Below, piece by piece: positions 31,741 through 43,878 of a stretch of 64,000 nucleotides of DNA (within the stretch, counting starts at the first letter, position 1; every line of letters begins with the position of its first letter). Where the stretch lies: assembly GCF_000471905.2 (NCBI RefSeq), contig NW_006498102.1:256267-320266 (forward strand). The letters are read 5' to 3'. Under the pieces are notes generated by a model. That model was not told where the DNA came from and did not search any database. It saw only the letters and a program-made list of their open reading frames with translations. The position numbers were made by a program, and so were the translations under genes. Source of the stretch: Amborella trichopoda. Taxonomy: Eukaryota; Streptophyta; Magnoliopsida; Amborellales; Amborellaceae.

Positions 31741-34700
31741 TATGAATATCTTGTCATGGAATGTAAGGGGCTTGGGTAGCCCCAAACATAAAAGAGATGT
31801 TAGGTTTTTTGTCTAAAAATTTAAACCTTGGATTGTTATTTTGCAAGAAACCAAACTCCTTAGTCCCAGCTTCTCTGGGGCTCGAGAAATTTGAGACTCA
31901 GGAGCAGGTGCTTTTTGTGGTATAGATGGCTCTGGGGATTCTGGTGGTCTTTGGATTCTTTGGGATCCTTTGGTGTTGCAGAATTTTGTGCTTCTACAGC
32001 GTGTTAATTTCTTACTTGTTGGTTTGCATGGCCCTACTCATGAATGCTCGTGGGGCCTAATGAATGTTTATGGTCTGACTGATTCTACGTCAAAGGAGTT
32101 TTTTGTCAATGATATGAATGATGTGATTCGAAATTTTGACTTTCTTGCGTGTGTTGGGGGCGATTTCAATTTGATAAAGTGGCCTAATGAATGCTTGACT
32201 TGTGTTTCCATCAATTCTTCGATGAGGATTTATAATAGTTTTGTTGAAATTAATTCATTCCTGGATTTACCGATTGCTGACACTGAGTTCACATGGTCCA
32301 ATAACAATATCACCTCCTTGTCTATGTCCAAACTAGACAGGTTTTTGGTCTTAGCTGGTTGGATGGATTTGTTCCCTCTTGTCTCTGTCCAGGCTCTCCC
32401 ACGATTATTGTCTGACCATACTCCAATTTTCTTATATTCTACTATGGAAAGAGATGGTCCAAATCCCTTTAAACTTGACTTTGATTGGTTTGAAGATCGG
32501 GCAGCGATTGACCTCATTATCTCTACCTGGCAGAATACTATCTCTTTTGGTTCTTTAGATTTTTAGCTTCATAAGAAACTTGTTAGACTTGGCAGTGATT
32601 GACCTCATTACCTCTACCTAGTAGAATACTATCTCAATGGCTCACTGAAAATTGATGAGTTACTTCTAGATATTGAATCCTTGGATTTTCAGATCCAATC
32701 CTCTAGTACCTTGTCTGCAGAGCTCTTAGGTGTTAGGAATTCGAAATTGCATGATCTCACTGCTCTTCGTAAGGCAGAGGAATTATATTGGAAACAGAAG
32801 TCGAGAGTTAAGTAGCTCAAAGAGGGGGACCTGAATACCAAATTTTCCACTCTATTGCTAGTGCTAGAAGAAGATAAAATGACATTTCGGGTTTGTCTAT
32901 CCCGAGCATTGAATCTGACGGTAGTGTTGCTTGGGAGGAAACTATTGTTAAACATTTTAGAGGGGTCTTTCTCTAAGGAGGTTTTGTTCACCCCTATTCT
33001 GCCAAGACTTTCTTTTAAAAAGCTCTCTGCTGAATCGAGGTCCTTCCTGGAAAGCGATATTTGTATTAAAGAACTTAAGACAATGGTTTTTGCCCTTACT
33101 GGTGATAAGGCCTCAGGCCTTGATGGTTCCTCTTAGCCTTTTATCGTAGATTTTGGCATCTCATTAAGACTGAGCTGCTGGAAATGATTAGAGCCTTTAT
33201 GGTTAATGGGGAAAATTTTAAGGGGATTAATGCCACTTATATAGCCCTCATTCCTAAAACATCAGTGATAGCTGAATTATCCGACCTAAGGCTTATAAGT
33301 TTTCTTTCCAGTCTCTACAAGATAGTGGCCAAAGTTTTGGTGGAACGTTTGAAAGTTTTGGTGGAACGTTTGAAGTCAGTGCTTCTTGGTCTCATCTCCC
33401 CCAATCAGTCCACTTTCATTCATAATCGTTAGATTATAGATAGTATCTTGGTGGCTCAAGAATATATTCATTCCAAAATAAGGAGCCAAATCCCTCGTAT
33501 TATTTTAAAATTAGATTTGAAGAAAGTCTACGATCGTGTGGAATGGGGGGTTCTATTGGAGATTCTTAAAAATATAGGATTTGGGGAGAAGTGGAGAAGT
33601 TGGATTTTTGGCTGCTTATCCTCAGCACATTTTTTAATTCTCATCAAGGGATGTCCGTCTGGTTAGTTCAAAGTCACTAGGGGACTCTGTTAAGGGGATC
33701 CCCTTTCCCTATTTCTTTTTTCCATTTATGCAGAATGCTTTAGCATTTTGATTTAGAATGTGGAAACATGTGCCAGATTTTTTGGTTTTTCGGTGCCTGA
33801 GTCGGGTCCGACTATTTTCCACTTCCAATATGCAGATGATACCCTTATTTTTAGCAATGCTACTGAAACACAAATCACTAACTTAGCCTGTTTTTTGGAT
33901 TGTTGTGAGGCTGCTTTGGGTGTTAGGGTTAATTATTATAAAACTCTTTTGATTGGAGTTAATTGTCTCCCTGATCTGACACTTTCCTTGGCTACCGGCT
34001 TGGGGTGTATGGTTGGGTCCTTCCCCTTCACCTACTTGGGTATCCCTATTTTTGAATCTAAGCGATCGTCTTCAATTTGGGATAAGGTGATTCAAAAGGT
34101 TCAGTTTAAGTTGGTTTTGTGGAAGCCAAAGTATCTTTCTTTGGGTGGAAGAGTCACCTTGTTGCGAGCTTGCCTTCCCAATCCACCCATTTATCTTATG
34201 TCTCTCCTCCTTATGCCAGCTTCTGTTATTAAGAAAATTGAAAAAATGATGCGAAATTTCTTCTGGGGGACTTTTGGGGTTGAACGAAAATATCATTTAC
34301 TCAGATGGGATTGTGTTTGTACCCCTAAAAGTGAAAGGAGTTTGGGAATTCACAAGCACAAGTTTATGAATGAAGCTTTGCTATGTAAATGGTGGTGGCG
34401 AAGTTTCCATTGTCAAGATCAGCTTTGGTTCAAAACTCTTTCGTTGAAATATGGCAAGGATAGGCATGACTTATGGTTGGGTGGTGGTCGTCTTAATGAG
34501 ACCTCCTTTTTTTGGAAGCCTATCATTAGATGCAAACCAATGATTGCTAGCCACTTCTGTTGGGTGGTGGGCAGTGGGAGTTCGATTTCTTTTTAGCACC
34601 AAAAATGGATTGGAGATGTCCCTCTCAAGCTTCTTTTCTGGATTTGTATGCCAAAGTTTCGCAACCAGAAGCAAGGATTGCCAGTATAGTTGATTTGAGA

Positions 34701-34825
34701 GGTCCTCGTCCTTCCTGGAATCTTTCTTTCTCCTACAATAGACTCAATGGCGATGCTCTCCAGCAGTGGTTGCAATTATTGGAACTACTAGATTCAGTTT
34801 ACATGCTGCAGATTTGAGGACCAAC
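31741..34825 (+). pseudogene. LINE ORF2 remnant (endonuclease and reverse transcriptase)
   Basis: Starts ATG with MNILSWNVRGLGSPKHKRD, the APE-type endonuclease N-terminus, followed by ILQETKL. An open piece at 31970-32566 has GGDFNLI, ADTEFTWSNN and LSDHTPI, the endonuclease core and its His motif. Reverse transcriptase pieces follow: NATYIALIPK (33184-33432), ILKLDLKKVYDRVEW (33448-33666), and FHFQYADDTLIFSNA with the YADD active site plus FTYLGIPI (33760-34596). At least five stops or frameshifts break it. Confidence 0.85.
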
Positions 34826-34835
34826 TTGTGTGGGA

Positions 34836-35815
34836 ACTGGAAATTGATGGTACCTTTTCTGTTCCAGAAAAGGGTAGGGAGTGTCACCCTTTTGGTGGCC
34901 ACATGTGGCCCTACCTAATCCACATGTTTTTAAATTTTGGGCCCCATATTTTATGGAGGTCCCATATATTTTTAGAAAATATTTTATTTGATATTTAGAA
35001 TTTTTAAAGCTTATATTTTATTTAAAATATTGAAAAACTAATTTTTTAATTTATAAATCCAAATGACAAAAATAAAATATCATGAGATTCACAAAAATTC
35101 AAATAAACATTCTAAAAATCACATAACAAAAAATTAATTAATTTTGATGAGAATCAGATCTATTAGATCTAAGAAATTATTAATACATGTGAGCACTCCA
35201 CCTTCAACTGCGAATAACGATCCGCCTAACTTTCTCAAACTGACCCAGCAGTTTCCATGAGCCACAATTCAGTGTAGGGACTCATGATTGGACCACCAAA
35301 GTCGGCCAAAAGACAAAGAGAAGCAATCCTAGTTTATGGATTTTAGGTTTTCCCCTAGAGACCAAAATCATGTTCCTTCAGACTATGATGTAACCATGAC
35401 TCTATGATGTATAGGGGTAATCTCTCGCACATGTACACACTTCAACCTCATTGGTGAATCTCAAAACGACTATCTATGTATATGCCATGTGATGATATAA
35501 CGATGAGGTTTTAGCCTTATTTCTAAAGGCTATTCATCACACGCAAGGGCCACACGGTCCCTCAGCTCTCATCTAGGCATACATCGACCTCATCAAGGAT
35601 TAACCCAATAACCCTTCTTGGTTAGATCCCTATGTATCGTGGGTTTTTCTAAACCTCGACTGACCTAGCTCGTCGAGCTTAGTCCGAGTATCAGCAAATA
35701 ACATTTGCCTAGTATGATCCACAAAATGACTAGATTCCTTGAGTTTATATTTTATTTATTAAATATGTTTTATACAGTCTCTCATAAATCCTTTAAAGGC
35801 CACATAAACCTAACA
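34836..35815. other. Unassigned block, possible solo LTR
   Basis: Lies between the LINE and unit copy 3. It can be read as TGTCACCCTTTT...AACCTAACA (about 34877-35815), with TG/CA ends and ~940 bp, but no matching target duplication is visible. It contains the palindrome GGCCACATGTGGCC (34900-34913). No open frame. Confidence 0.35.
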
Positions 35816-37700
35816 ATTCAATCCATAAATAACTAAAAGACAAGGAACTACAAACTTTAATGTATATAATATACAATATCTTAAATTGAGTTTTCCTATT
35901 TGAGGCGAGCTAAATAAAATACAATATAATATAAAAATGTATCATGTCCATATTATGTTTTTTTGTATTATATATAGTGAATAATACATTAAGCTATTAT
36001 AGGAAAAATTGAACTGGAATGGTTAATCGAACATGGGCCCAGAAGCAGTTCAATCGGCCTAACCGGTAAATCGACTGGTTCAACCGATCTAACCGAGCAA
36101 GTCCCGGGCAGTGAGAAATGTGTTAAAATAATTAAAAAATAAAATAAATATAATAAATATAAAAATATTTAAATAATGATTAAAGAAAGCTCATCCAAAT
36201 GAAATTGAAAATCAATGAAAAAACATATTTTAAAGCATCAATTTGAGCTCAAGGGTATTTTTGAAATTCTCCAAAATAGTTGGGAAAATGTGAAAATAGG
36301 TATTATTTGCCAAAATAATTTTCAATCTTTTCCATAATGATGAAAAACATTAAAAAATGCATTACAGAAAAAATCCCTTATCTTTTGAAGTTTTATATAA
36401 TTTGTTTTGTTACTTTTTAAATACCCGACCGGTCATCAAAACCAGCTGAAATCGAAACCGGCCAGTTCTAACAAGGCGGTTACTGGTTAGATCGCCGGAT
36501 TTTTCTTTCAATGCATTAAACAAAGTTCATATCAAAATGACCTTATTTTGAGCTTTGCCTTGTCTCTAAGCTTAGCTTCTTTATTCAATGAATAAGTTAA
36601 ATGGCTTCTCCAGAGTTAAATAGGCTTATCTTAGCTTGTCTCTTCAAGGCAAAAAATATTGCAAGATATATTGGGATGAGTCAAAGCAATTGACGACTAA
36701 CTTGATAAAGTCGATTTGTTAGACTTTTGACTCCAGAATACAGTGAGTTCCAACTCGATTTTAAGCTTTAAAATATTTATTTTAAATAATCTAATTGTTT
36801 GAAAGTGTATAAAAAGAAAATTTCGAATTACATTTTTATGGAATTTTCATTTAACATGAATCTAAAGATGTGTTATATCTCTGGATGCGTGATAAAATCC
36901 AAATGAAAATGCGTAGACTGATTATGTATATGACTGTACTATTACTCGGGATAGAATTAGTGTTTTCCACCACTAGGGTATAATGCGACACCTCACAAGG
37001 GACCAGGTACAATAGAGCCACGCCATAGGGCAAAGCCTAGCGGGGCCCAGTGGAGCGGAGGCGAGGCTATGGTACTAGGCCCAGTGGGGGCCAGGCCTTG
37101 TACCATGGATTCACTAACATAGTTTCCGCATTCTAAAAGCAGTTTTTTCTTGTTTATTTTTTGTTAAATGGAAACATCATTTGTTCAAATATAAGATAAA
37201 TTACTTACAAAATTTAAGCTAGTAGCCCCTTTGGCTAAAGTAAACAATCTGCTCCCATTATTTCCTTGTAATATGGTTTTTAAGAGACTAATATGATGAA
37301 AGTAAAAAGCTATTTTTAATATGAGAAGGCATTCAACAACATACCAGCAATGCCGAAGATTTATCTTCATCAGGGCCAAGTTTCCAATGCCGCAACTCGC
37401 AGCCCGCATCCTCTATGATGTTCTCTAATGCGGCTGTGAAAGGTTTGTGTTTTAGTTTTTTTTTCTTCTTCAACCATAACTAAGCTGCCTAATTTTTCTA
37501 GAAATTAAAGTAATATATCGTTGTCCCAAACAAAGGGATGATATGATAGCTCCACTGTAGATGACCTGACACAAAAATAACATAAAAGAATAAACCAATA
37601 TATTTCAATCAATATTAAGAATATAGCAAGTTCATTGGAGACCTGCTGAGCCCCATTTAAATACAGTGGGACACGCTCAAGTCTAATATTGTTAAGACCA
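35816..37700. repeat. ~2-kb non-coding unit, copy 3
   Basis: Starts part-way in (ATTCAATCCATAAATAAC) and runs through all later landmarks, including the AACCGG-rich segment (36050-36100), a GC patch (37010-37105) and GCATTCAACAACATACCAGC (37328). It crosses the junction ATATCGTTGTCCCAAACAAAGGG (37515) into the next unit. A 190-bp start segment (37515-37700) is tandemly duplicated. Confidence 0.8.
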
Positions 37701-37983
37701 TAGCATATCGTTGTCCCAAAAAAGGATGATATGATAGCTCCACTGTAGATGACTTGCAACCAAAAATAACATAGAAAAATAAGCGAATATATTTCAATTA
37801 ATATTAAAAATATAGCAAGTTCATTCGAGACCTGCTGAGCCCATTAAAATACAATTGGACTCGCTCAGGTCTAACATTGTTAAGACCATACAACAATATT
37901 TTGTGTAGGGAGCCAAGCAAAGATAGGGCATGTTTGGGTAGAGGACAGCTTCAGCTTGAAGTTGACTTGAATCATTTATTTAA

Positions 37984-38393
37984 GGGAAAAGTTTATAGAG
38001 GGCTTAGGCTCTAAACAATCAAATTAGAGCCTACCTCCAAAATTTTACTAGAAAAGGTTGTTTTGATGCCCAAATATCCTCAAATTGATCATCTCGACAT
38101 CAAGATGCATGGACATGAGAAAGAAAATGGATTTCAAGTTAAAATGGATTTCAAGTTTTAGAAATAGTGCATCTTATAACGCATTTTGGACCGTCAATTT
38201 TCAAGATTTTCAAATTTTCATAGTTCTATACAATCTACACTATTTTTTAAGACTTAAATTATATAATTAAAGATGAAAATATATTTTAAACTATCACAAA
38301 GATTTCCAATATTGAAACATCATTTCTCGATACTATTTGAAGGTAGGTTCTAATTTAATTGTTTAGAGCCTCGGCTCTATACAAACCACACCC
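37984..38393. mobile_element. MULE-like MITE, 410 bp
   Basis: Flanked by a perfect 9-bp direct repeat TTTATTTAA (37975-37983 and 38394-38402). The empty site is visible in other copies of the unit (for example TTATTTATTTAAATATT at about 2452). The terminal inverted repeats are ~58 bp: the left starts GGGAAAAGTTTATAGAGGGC and contains GGCTCTAAACAATCAAATTA; the right inverted starts GGGTGTGGTTTGTATAGAGC and contains GGCTCTAAACAATTAAATTA. The duplication length and long ends fit Mutator-like MITEs. Non-coding. Confidence 0.85.
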
Positions 38394-39499
38394 TTTATTT
38401 AAATATTAAACCAGTAAATAAGAAATAAGGTGATTCAAGCCATATATAACCAAAAGACAAGGAACTACACAATTTAATATTTATAATGTACGATGCAATA
38501 TCTTAAATTGAGTTTTTCTTTTAGAGTTGAGGTAAATAAAATACAATATAACATAAAAAAGTATCATGTCCGTATTGTGTTCTTTTGTACTATATAGTGA
38601 ATATTACATTAAACTAGTTTAGGAAAAATCGAACCGTAGCAATTAACTAGACATGGGCTTGGAAGCATATGAATTGGCCTAACCGTTAAATTGATTGGTT
38701 CAACCGTTCTAACTGGACAAGTCTCGGGCGGTCAAAAAAGTGTTTAAAAAAAATTAAGAAATTAAAAAATCTAATAAAATATGAAAATTAAATTTAAAGA
38801 ATTATGAAGAAAAACACATCCAAATGAAATTGAAAATTAATGAAAAATAGATTTTAAAATTTTGATTTGTGTACAAGAGTATTTTTTGAAATTTTCAAAA
38901 AAGGGAAAATGTAAACCGGCTAAGGTTAGCTTGTTTGTTCAGTGAATAAGTTAAATGGCTTGTCAAATGAAAGAGTTAATGTTGCAGAGAGAAAAAAAAA
39001 AAAAAATTGCCAATTGATGAGTAAGCTTAGGTTAATTTGCAATGCATCAGTTTAAGTAGGCTTAGGTTAATTTGCCTCTTCAAGCCAAAAAATAGTGTAA
39101 GACATCTTGGACTGAGTCAAACCAATTGATGAGTAGCTTGGTCAAGTCGATTTTGTTAGCTTTAGGCTCCGGAATACGTGAGTCCGAATTCGATTTTAGG
39201 CTTTAAAACATTTATTTTAAATATTCTAATTGTTTGAAAGCGTGCAAAAAGAAAATTTTGAATTATCTTGTAATGAGATTTTCATTTAACATGCAGCTTA
39301 AGAGGTGTTGTAGCTCTGGATGATTAATAAAATCCGATTGAAAAGACTAATTAGACCTTATTGTAACGTGATAGAATGGGTGCTAAACGTATAATGCCAC
39401 ACTTAGCGTGATAAAATGGGTGCTTGCCACCCGTATAGTGCGACACTTCGCCAATGCTGAAAATGTCAAATTTGTCTATAAAAACTAACATAGGCGCAG

Positions 39500-39690
39500 T
39501 GTAAAGTCCGGGCCAAGCCAGGCGTCGGGGAGCCAGGCTATGGGTTGAGCTAGTGGGGGACAAGAGGAGCTAGCCTCCAACGGGGGGCAGGGTGCAGGGA
39601 CCCAGGCCATGAGGCTAGGCCCAGCAGAGGTCACGCCATGGCCCTAGGCGCAGTGGGGGCAAGGCCCTAGCCCCTAGCTCAAGAATTCAC
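39500..39690. repeat. GC-rich patch of unit copy 4
   Basis: Strikingly G/C-rich (GGGGCAAGGCCCTAGCCCC) within a strongly AT-rich repeat. The same place in other units holds shorter versions (21905-21955, 27055-27090, 37010-37105), so this patch expands and contracts. Confidence 0.65.
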
Positions 39691-39706
39691 TAGAATTCCA
39701 AAAGCT

Positions 39707-39708
<2 letters not shown>

Positions 39709-39751
<43 letters not shown>
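39709..39751. repeat. Poly(T) tract, 43 bp
   Basis: An uninterrupted T run follows TCCAAAAGCTAG. Other units have short T-rich stretches at this position. Confidence 0.9.
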
Positions 39752-39752
<1 letters not shown>

Positions 39753-40405
39753 TTTAAAAAGCTAGGATACATTAGTTACAAAATTTTGTCCGTCCCAAAA
39801 TGTTGCGTAGCCCCTGTTTGGCTAAAGCAAAATGTGATGAAAGTAAAAAGTATTTTGCAATTGTCTGGTTGACGGTGCCCACTAGGCTGATAGGGCTCAA
39901 ACCATTCATACTATTAATCAAAATAATTTTTGACAGTCCCTAGTAACCTAATAGGGCTAAAACCATTTATATTATTAATCAATATTTTTATATGAGAAGG
40001 CATTCAACAACATACCAGCAATACTAAAGATTTATCTTTATAATGGGTCAATTGGTTGTGAATTATTCAAAACAATTTATACATAGTCGGATTAGAGTAA
40101 GAGGAATTTTAAATAATTTCAGGGCCCATTTTCCAATAGCACAACTCACAGACAGCATCCTCTATGATGTTCTCTAGTGCGTCTGTGAAAGGTTTGTGTT
40201 TGATTTTTTTTTTTTATTCTTCAATCATAACTTAGCTGCCTACTTTTTTTTAGAAATGAAAGTCAAATATCGTTGTCCCAAAAAAAAGGGATGATATGAA
40301 CACTCCATTGTAGATGACCTACAACAAAAATAAAATAGAAAATAAATTAATATATTTCAATCAATGTTTCGAATATGACATGTTCATTCAAGACCTACTC
40401 AAATC

Positions 40406-40841
40406 AGGTCCGATAGCACTTAGAAACTAGGCTTTGTTAGCAGCAAGGGCGCTCTCTGAGGCTTTTATATTGCGCTCGGCTCAAATGCCACTCAGTACCT
40501 CGTCGCCATTTATCTTTCTTATGTTTAATGGACAATGGAAATTGGGTATTATTCTTAACAGAGAGAGAAAAAGGGAAACAACCCCACTTTTTCTTGCTCC
40601 CACTCTCTAATTTACTCTCTCTCCTAGGGATCCACCAACTTGTTTAGGCTGACTTTGATGATGTTTGGAATATGGCGGTGCATATGCTACTCTAGCTCCA
40701 TCGTAGATTAACATCTTTTCAAAAGAACATTGATTATAAGCGGAGTGTCCCTATTTCTAAATAATTGGGCAAAAAGCCCATGTATCCCCACTCACCTGTC
40801 ATTCCAAATGCATGCTCTTAATGCTTCCATCTCCTATTAGG
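40406..40841. other. Intergenic, no gene seen
   Basis: Unrelated to the ~2-kb unit. No open frame or recognised repeat. Confidence 0.4.
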
Positions 40842-41095
40842 AGGCTAGTGGGCAACCTTACCAATTGTTGTTGATATTGGATTTGTGTGAATGCGCTTGT
40901 TTAATTGTTGTCTCCCTTTGAGATAATTTACTACTTTATATATGACCACTTGATTATTTTTGGATGATCAACCTCTGATGTTCATGGTACATTATCTTGT
41001 TGCCATCAACTGTGATTAGTTCAATTGTTTTATACCACAATATGAAAATACAAGAAGACAATGAAATTTGTGGTAACTAGGATATGTTTTGAAAC
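40842..41095. repeat. Dispersed repeat, copy B
   Basis: Matches 28922-29300 (CTATTAGGAGGCTAG, TTTAATTGTTGTCTCCCTTT, TTTACTACTTTATATATGACC). Confidence 0.65.
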
Positions 41096-41546
41096 GGTAA
41101 ATGTCTTTCCATCTAATTTACTGTAATGAAAAGTGGATTATGAATTTACTAGAGTTGTTAAGTTTGATTGCAATATTAGATTTCATTTTAATTTTAACTT
41201 TTTTTTTTTTTTGTGCAGAGATATATTGTAGTGTCTTATTGGTCTTCATAAGCAAAATACTTTTCATTCAAATGTAAAGCTTACAAATGTAATTCTAGTA
41301 AATGAAGATCATAATATTTGTGCTAAATTATGTGTTTTAAGGAGAAGCATATATCATTGTTTTAAACCTTTAGAATTGCGCATTAAAATAGTTTTTAGGC
41401 TGATATGGTGTCTTTCCCTTTCCATTCTTTTGAATGTAAACCCCTTGGACTACCCTCACGTAGATTTGGTAGTGGAAGTGGCTTATGAGGATTACCCACT
41501 TTGACATTACCTTAGACTTGTCTCACTTACCCTTTCCTTTCTTCTT
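41096..41546. other. AT-rich intergenic, no gene seen
   Basis: No long open frame. A T-run lies at 41201-41213. Confidence 0.4.
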
Positions 41547-42263
41547 TTAAGTATTAATAGCCTTTTCATTCCCATTATTATTATCAGTCCCATACACATT
41601 CTCATTCACATCGTGGGAAGGAAGAGAGGAAGAAGAAGGATCAGAGTTTACCATATGGACCATAGTCTTTGGTCCCTTCATCCTCACAGCCCAGCGCCCC
41701 TCTTTGGCCTCAAGAAAGAAAGTGATGTCCCCTATAGTCATGGGAATATCCGGTACCACCAAACTTACCGAGAAATTCTCCCATGAAGGAGAAAGGGTAG
41801 ATAGGAATAGAGTGGATTGAGTTGGCATATCGAATGTCATGCCAGCCATCTCAATATCCTTGAAATTTCTCACATGATCACCGACTTTAGAATGCTCTGG
41901 CATCCGGCAATCAAGCAATTGAGGGAGTGTCATAGGTCTTTATCATCTTTTCAAGTATCTCCTTGGCTATCCGACACTCCTCATACTCTTTAGCATAGGT
42001 GAAAGATATAGTAGCTAGAAGTATGTTCTTAGCACTTTGATTCCGAGTGGTCTAATTTGAATAGGCATCCCTTGTAGCTTGTTTAGCATTGGATCTAGGC
42101 TCGCTAGGAGGATCTTAGTGATGAGAGGTATTAGACCCTCCTTAGAAAGACCATATCCAATTTTCCTTCTCCACTTAAGATAGTTGGAGCCATTGAATTG
42201 CTCATCTTTGAGGAGCTCGATCACAATAGACTTGGCCACCATGATTATGTACTTCATCAACAA
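41547..42263 (-). pseudogene. copia gag remnant
   Basis: Two minus-strand open pieces. The upstream piece (42015-42263) contains LLKDEQFNGSNYLKWRRKI, the copia gag N-terminal pattern (a substrate-like 'F.G.NY..W' motif). The downstream piece (41547-41933) has MPEHSKVGDHVRNFKDIEM, LFLSTLSPSWENFSVSL and ITFFLEAKEGRW, the UBN2-type gag middle region. A frameshift separates them. No pol remains. Confidence 0.75.
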
Positions 42264-42320
42264 CCTAAAGAAATTTTAAAACTCAACTAAAAATCACAAA
42301 GGGACCTCACTTAGTGCTTT

Positions 42321-42333
42321 GACTCTGATACCA
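42321..42333 (-). other. Primer binding site of the copia remnant
   Basis: GACTCTGATACCA, i.e. TGGTATCAGAGTC on the minus strand, about 60 bp upstream of the gag start. The LTR would extend rightwards from about 42334 (ends ...TTTCTAACTCTCGAG on minus), but its other end was not found. Confidence 0.65.
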
Positions 42334-43780
42334 CTCGAGAGTTAGAAATCAAGTCTTACACTTAAAAATTCGTCACAAACTTTACAATATAACTCAATTT
42401 CCTTGCAAAATACAAACTTATGGCATCACATGCTAAATTATAGCTACATAAAGAAAACACTCTCCATACACCCCTTACAATGGGACTACAACTCAATTTG
42501 GGTCCCTTGTCAAAAACAATACAAGACAACACAGGGAGATCATGTACACAACACTTATTCCTACTGCTCTTGAAAATTCAGCACCATACAAATTACATAT
42601 CAATATTATACATCAATTGCCACCATAAAGCTCATTAAATCGTGATCTACACATTACATACACGTAATTACTCAAGTAAACAAATTAACATGATCATAGA
42701 AAGCCTTCAATAGCTATTGGTGCCTGATTTATGGCCATGGGTCTTAGTTATGTTCCATAGTGTGACATGTCATAGAAAATCTCATAAAAAGGCCAATTTC
42801 ACTCTATCCAATGATGGGAAGCCAAACATCTATGGATCTACACTTCTAACAGATGGAAGAACTTTTAAATATAAAAAATCAAACACTTAATGGAAGCTCG
42901 TGGGAGAAATCAAGTTTTAATCACGAGTAGTTTTGATGTTAAAAATCTCATAAAATATCAGTTGGTTTGTTTAGGTATGTTTTTTACCTAATTCGGACTT
43001 TCTTATGATACATCATCGAGAAACCTTGCTCATTCATTCAAATCTTGCATGATAAAAATCATATTTGGCCTAAGGTATTAAACTCACATGAAACTGGAAT
43101 TTAATGCTTTGGTACAATTAAAAGTACTAAGGATACACATCTAATTATGACTCCCTTAGTCTAGATTTTGATTCTTCATTATGTTAACCTTGATTTGCCC
43201 ATTACGAAACTCTTTGATGACTTTGAATCATTTGTGAGACTCTCTAGTGAGTCCACTTTCGACACTATTATGCTCCAATAAATACATTACAAACAATACC
43301 ATTTATTTCATCCATATTTCCTGGTGCATAAGACCATATTCATTCTTAGAATACATTATTGACAAATGTACTCCTCTTTACCCTGTTTATTTATAAACTT
43401 TGAGGATCGAAGATTTGTAAGCACATTCTAGATGACAGTAAAACTCAAAACTTTTCAAAAGGGTAGAATGGAAATATAAAACCCTTTTTCTTACATGCTC
43501 TTCTTGACGGAAAATACTACATCCTAATAGAATGATGTGTCAAATGAGGAAATGACGCAGAAGACGTCCAGGATGAGATGAACACTCTAGACATACAACT
43601 ATCGTGCATGACCAAAGCAAGAGATGAGGACCACAACATGCACTATATCGCAACTATTGGACATAATCGGGAACCACTAATCGAAGTGTTAAAGGACTAT
43701 AAATAACCCTATCAAGGGAAGAAACCATAAAAAGAAGTCAAAAGAAGAAGTCAAAGGGAGAACTCACATGGAGTTACAAT
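42334..43780. other. Probable LTR/intergenic DNA, no gene seen
   Basis: No open frame. Part is probably the copia LTR belonging to the primer site at 42321, but I could not find a second copy to delimit it. Confidence 0.35.
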
Positions 43781-43784
43781 ACAT

Positions 43785-43820
43785 ACACAAACACACACAC
43801 ACACAAGATGTTATAGCCAA

Positions 43821-43878
<58 letters not shown>
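43785..43878. repeat. Compound microsatellite (AC)n-(AT)n-(GT)n
   Basis: An AC-rich run (43785-43804), (AT)n (43822-43860) and (GT)9 (43861-43878). The AC and GT arms are complementary around the AT core, so a single strand can fold into a hairpin. Confidence 0.9.

Larger units (their letters stand above)
29740..34835 (+). mobile_element. L1-type LINE, degenerate
   Basis: Plus-strand element with ORF1 and ORF2 remnants in the usual L1 order. ORF1 debris is at 29740-31508 and ORF2 at 31741-34825, with multiple stops and frame slips. No poly(A) tail is seen after 34835, and the sequence passes directly into unrelated DNA, so the 3' end is truncated. It is not active in its present state. Confidence 0.85.
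37701..40405. repeat. ~2-kb non-coding unit, copy 4 and start of copy 5
   Basis: Head-to-tail with copy 3. It is interrupted by a 410-bp MITE at 37984-38393, then continues with the same landmarks to GCATTCAACAACATACCAGC (40001) and the junction ATATCGTTGTCCCAAAAAAAAGGG (40268). Copy 5 breaks off near 40405 at GACCTACTCAA. Confidence 0.8.

Noticed and set aside
34877-35815. Definite solo LTR
   Set aside because: TG/CA ends can be chosen, but no target duplication or second copy is visible, so it is left as unassigned.
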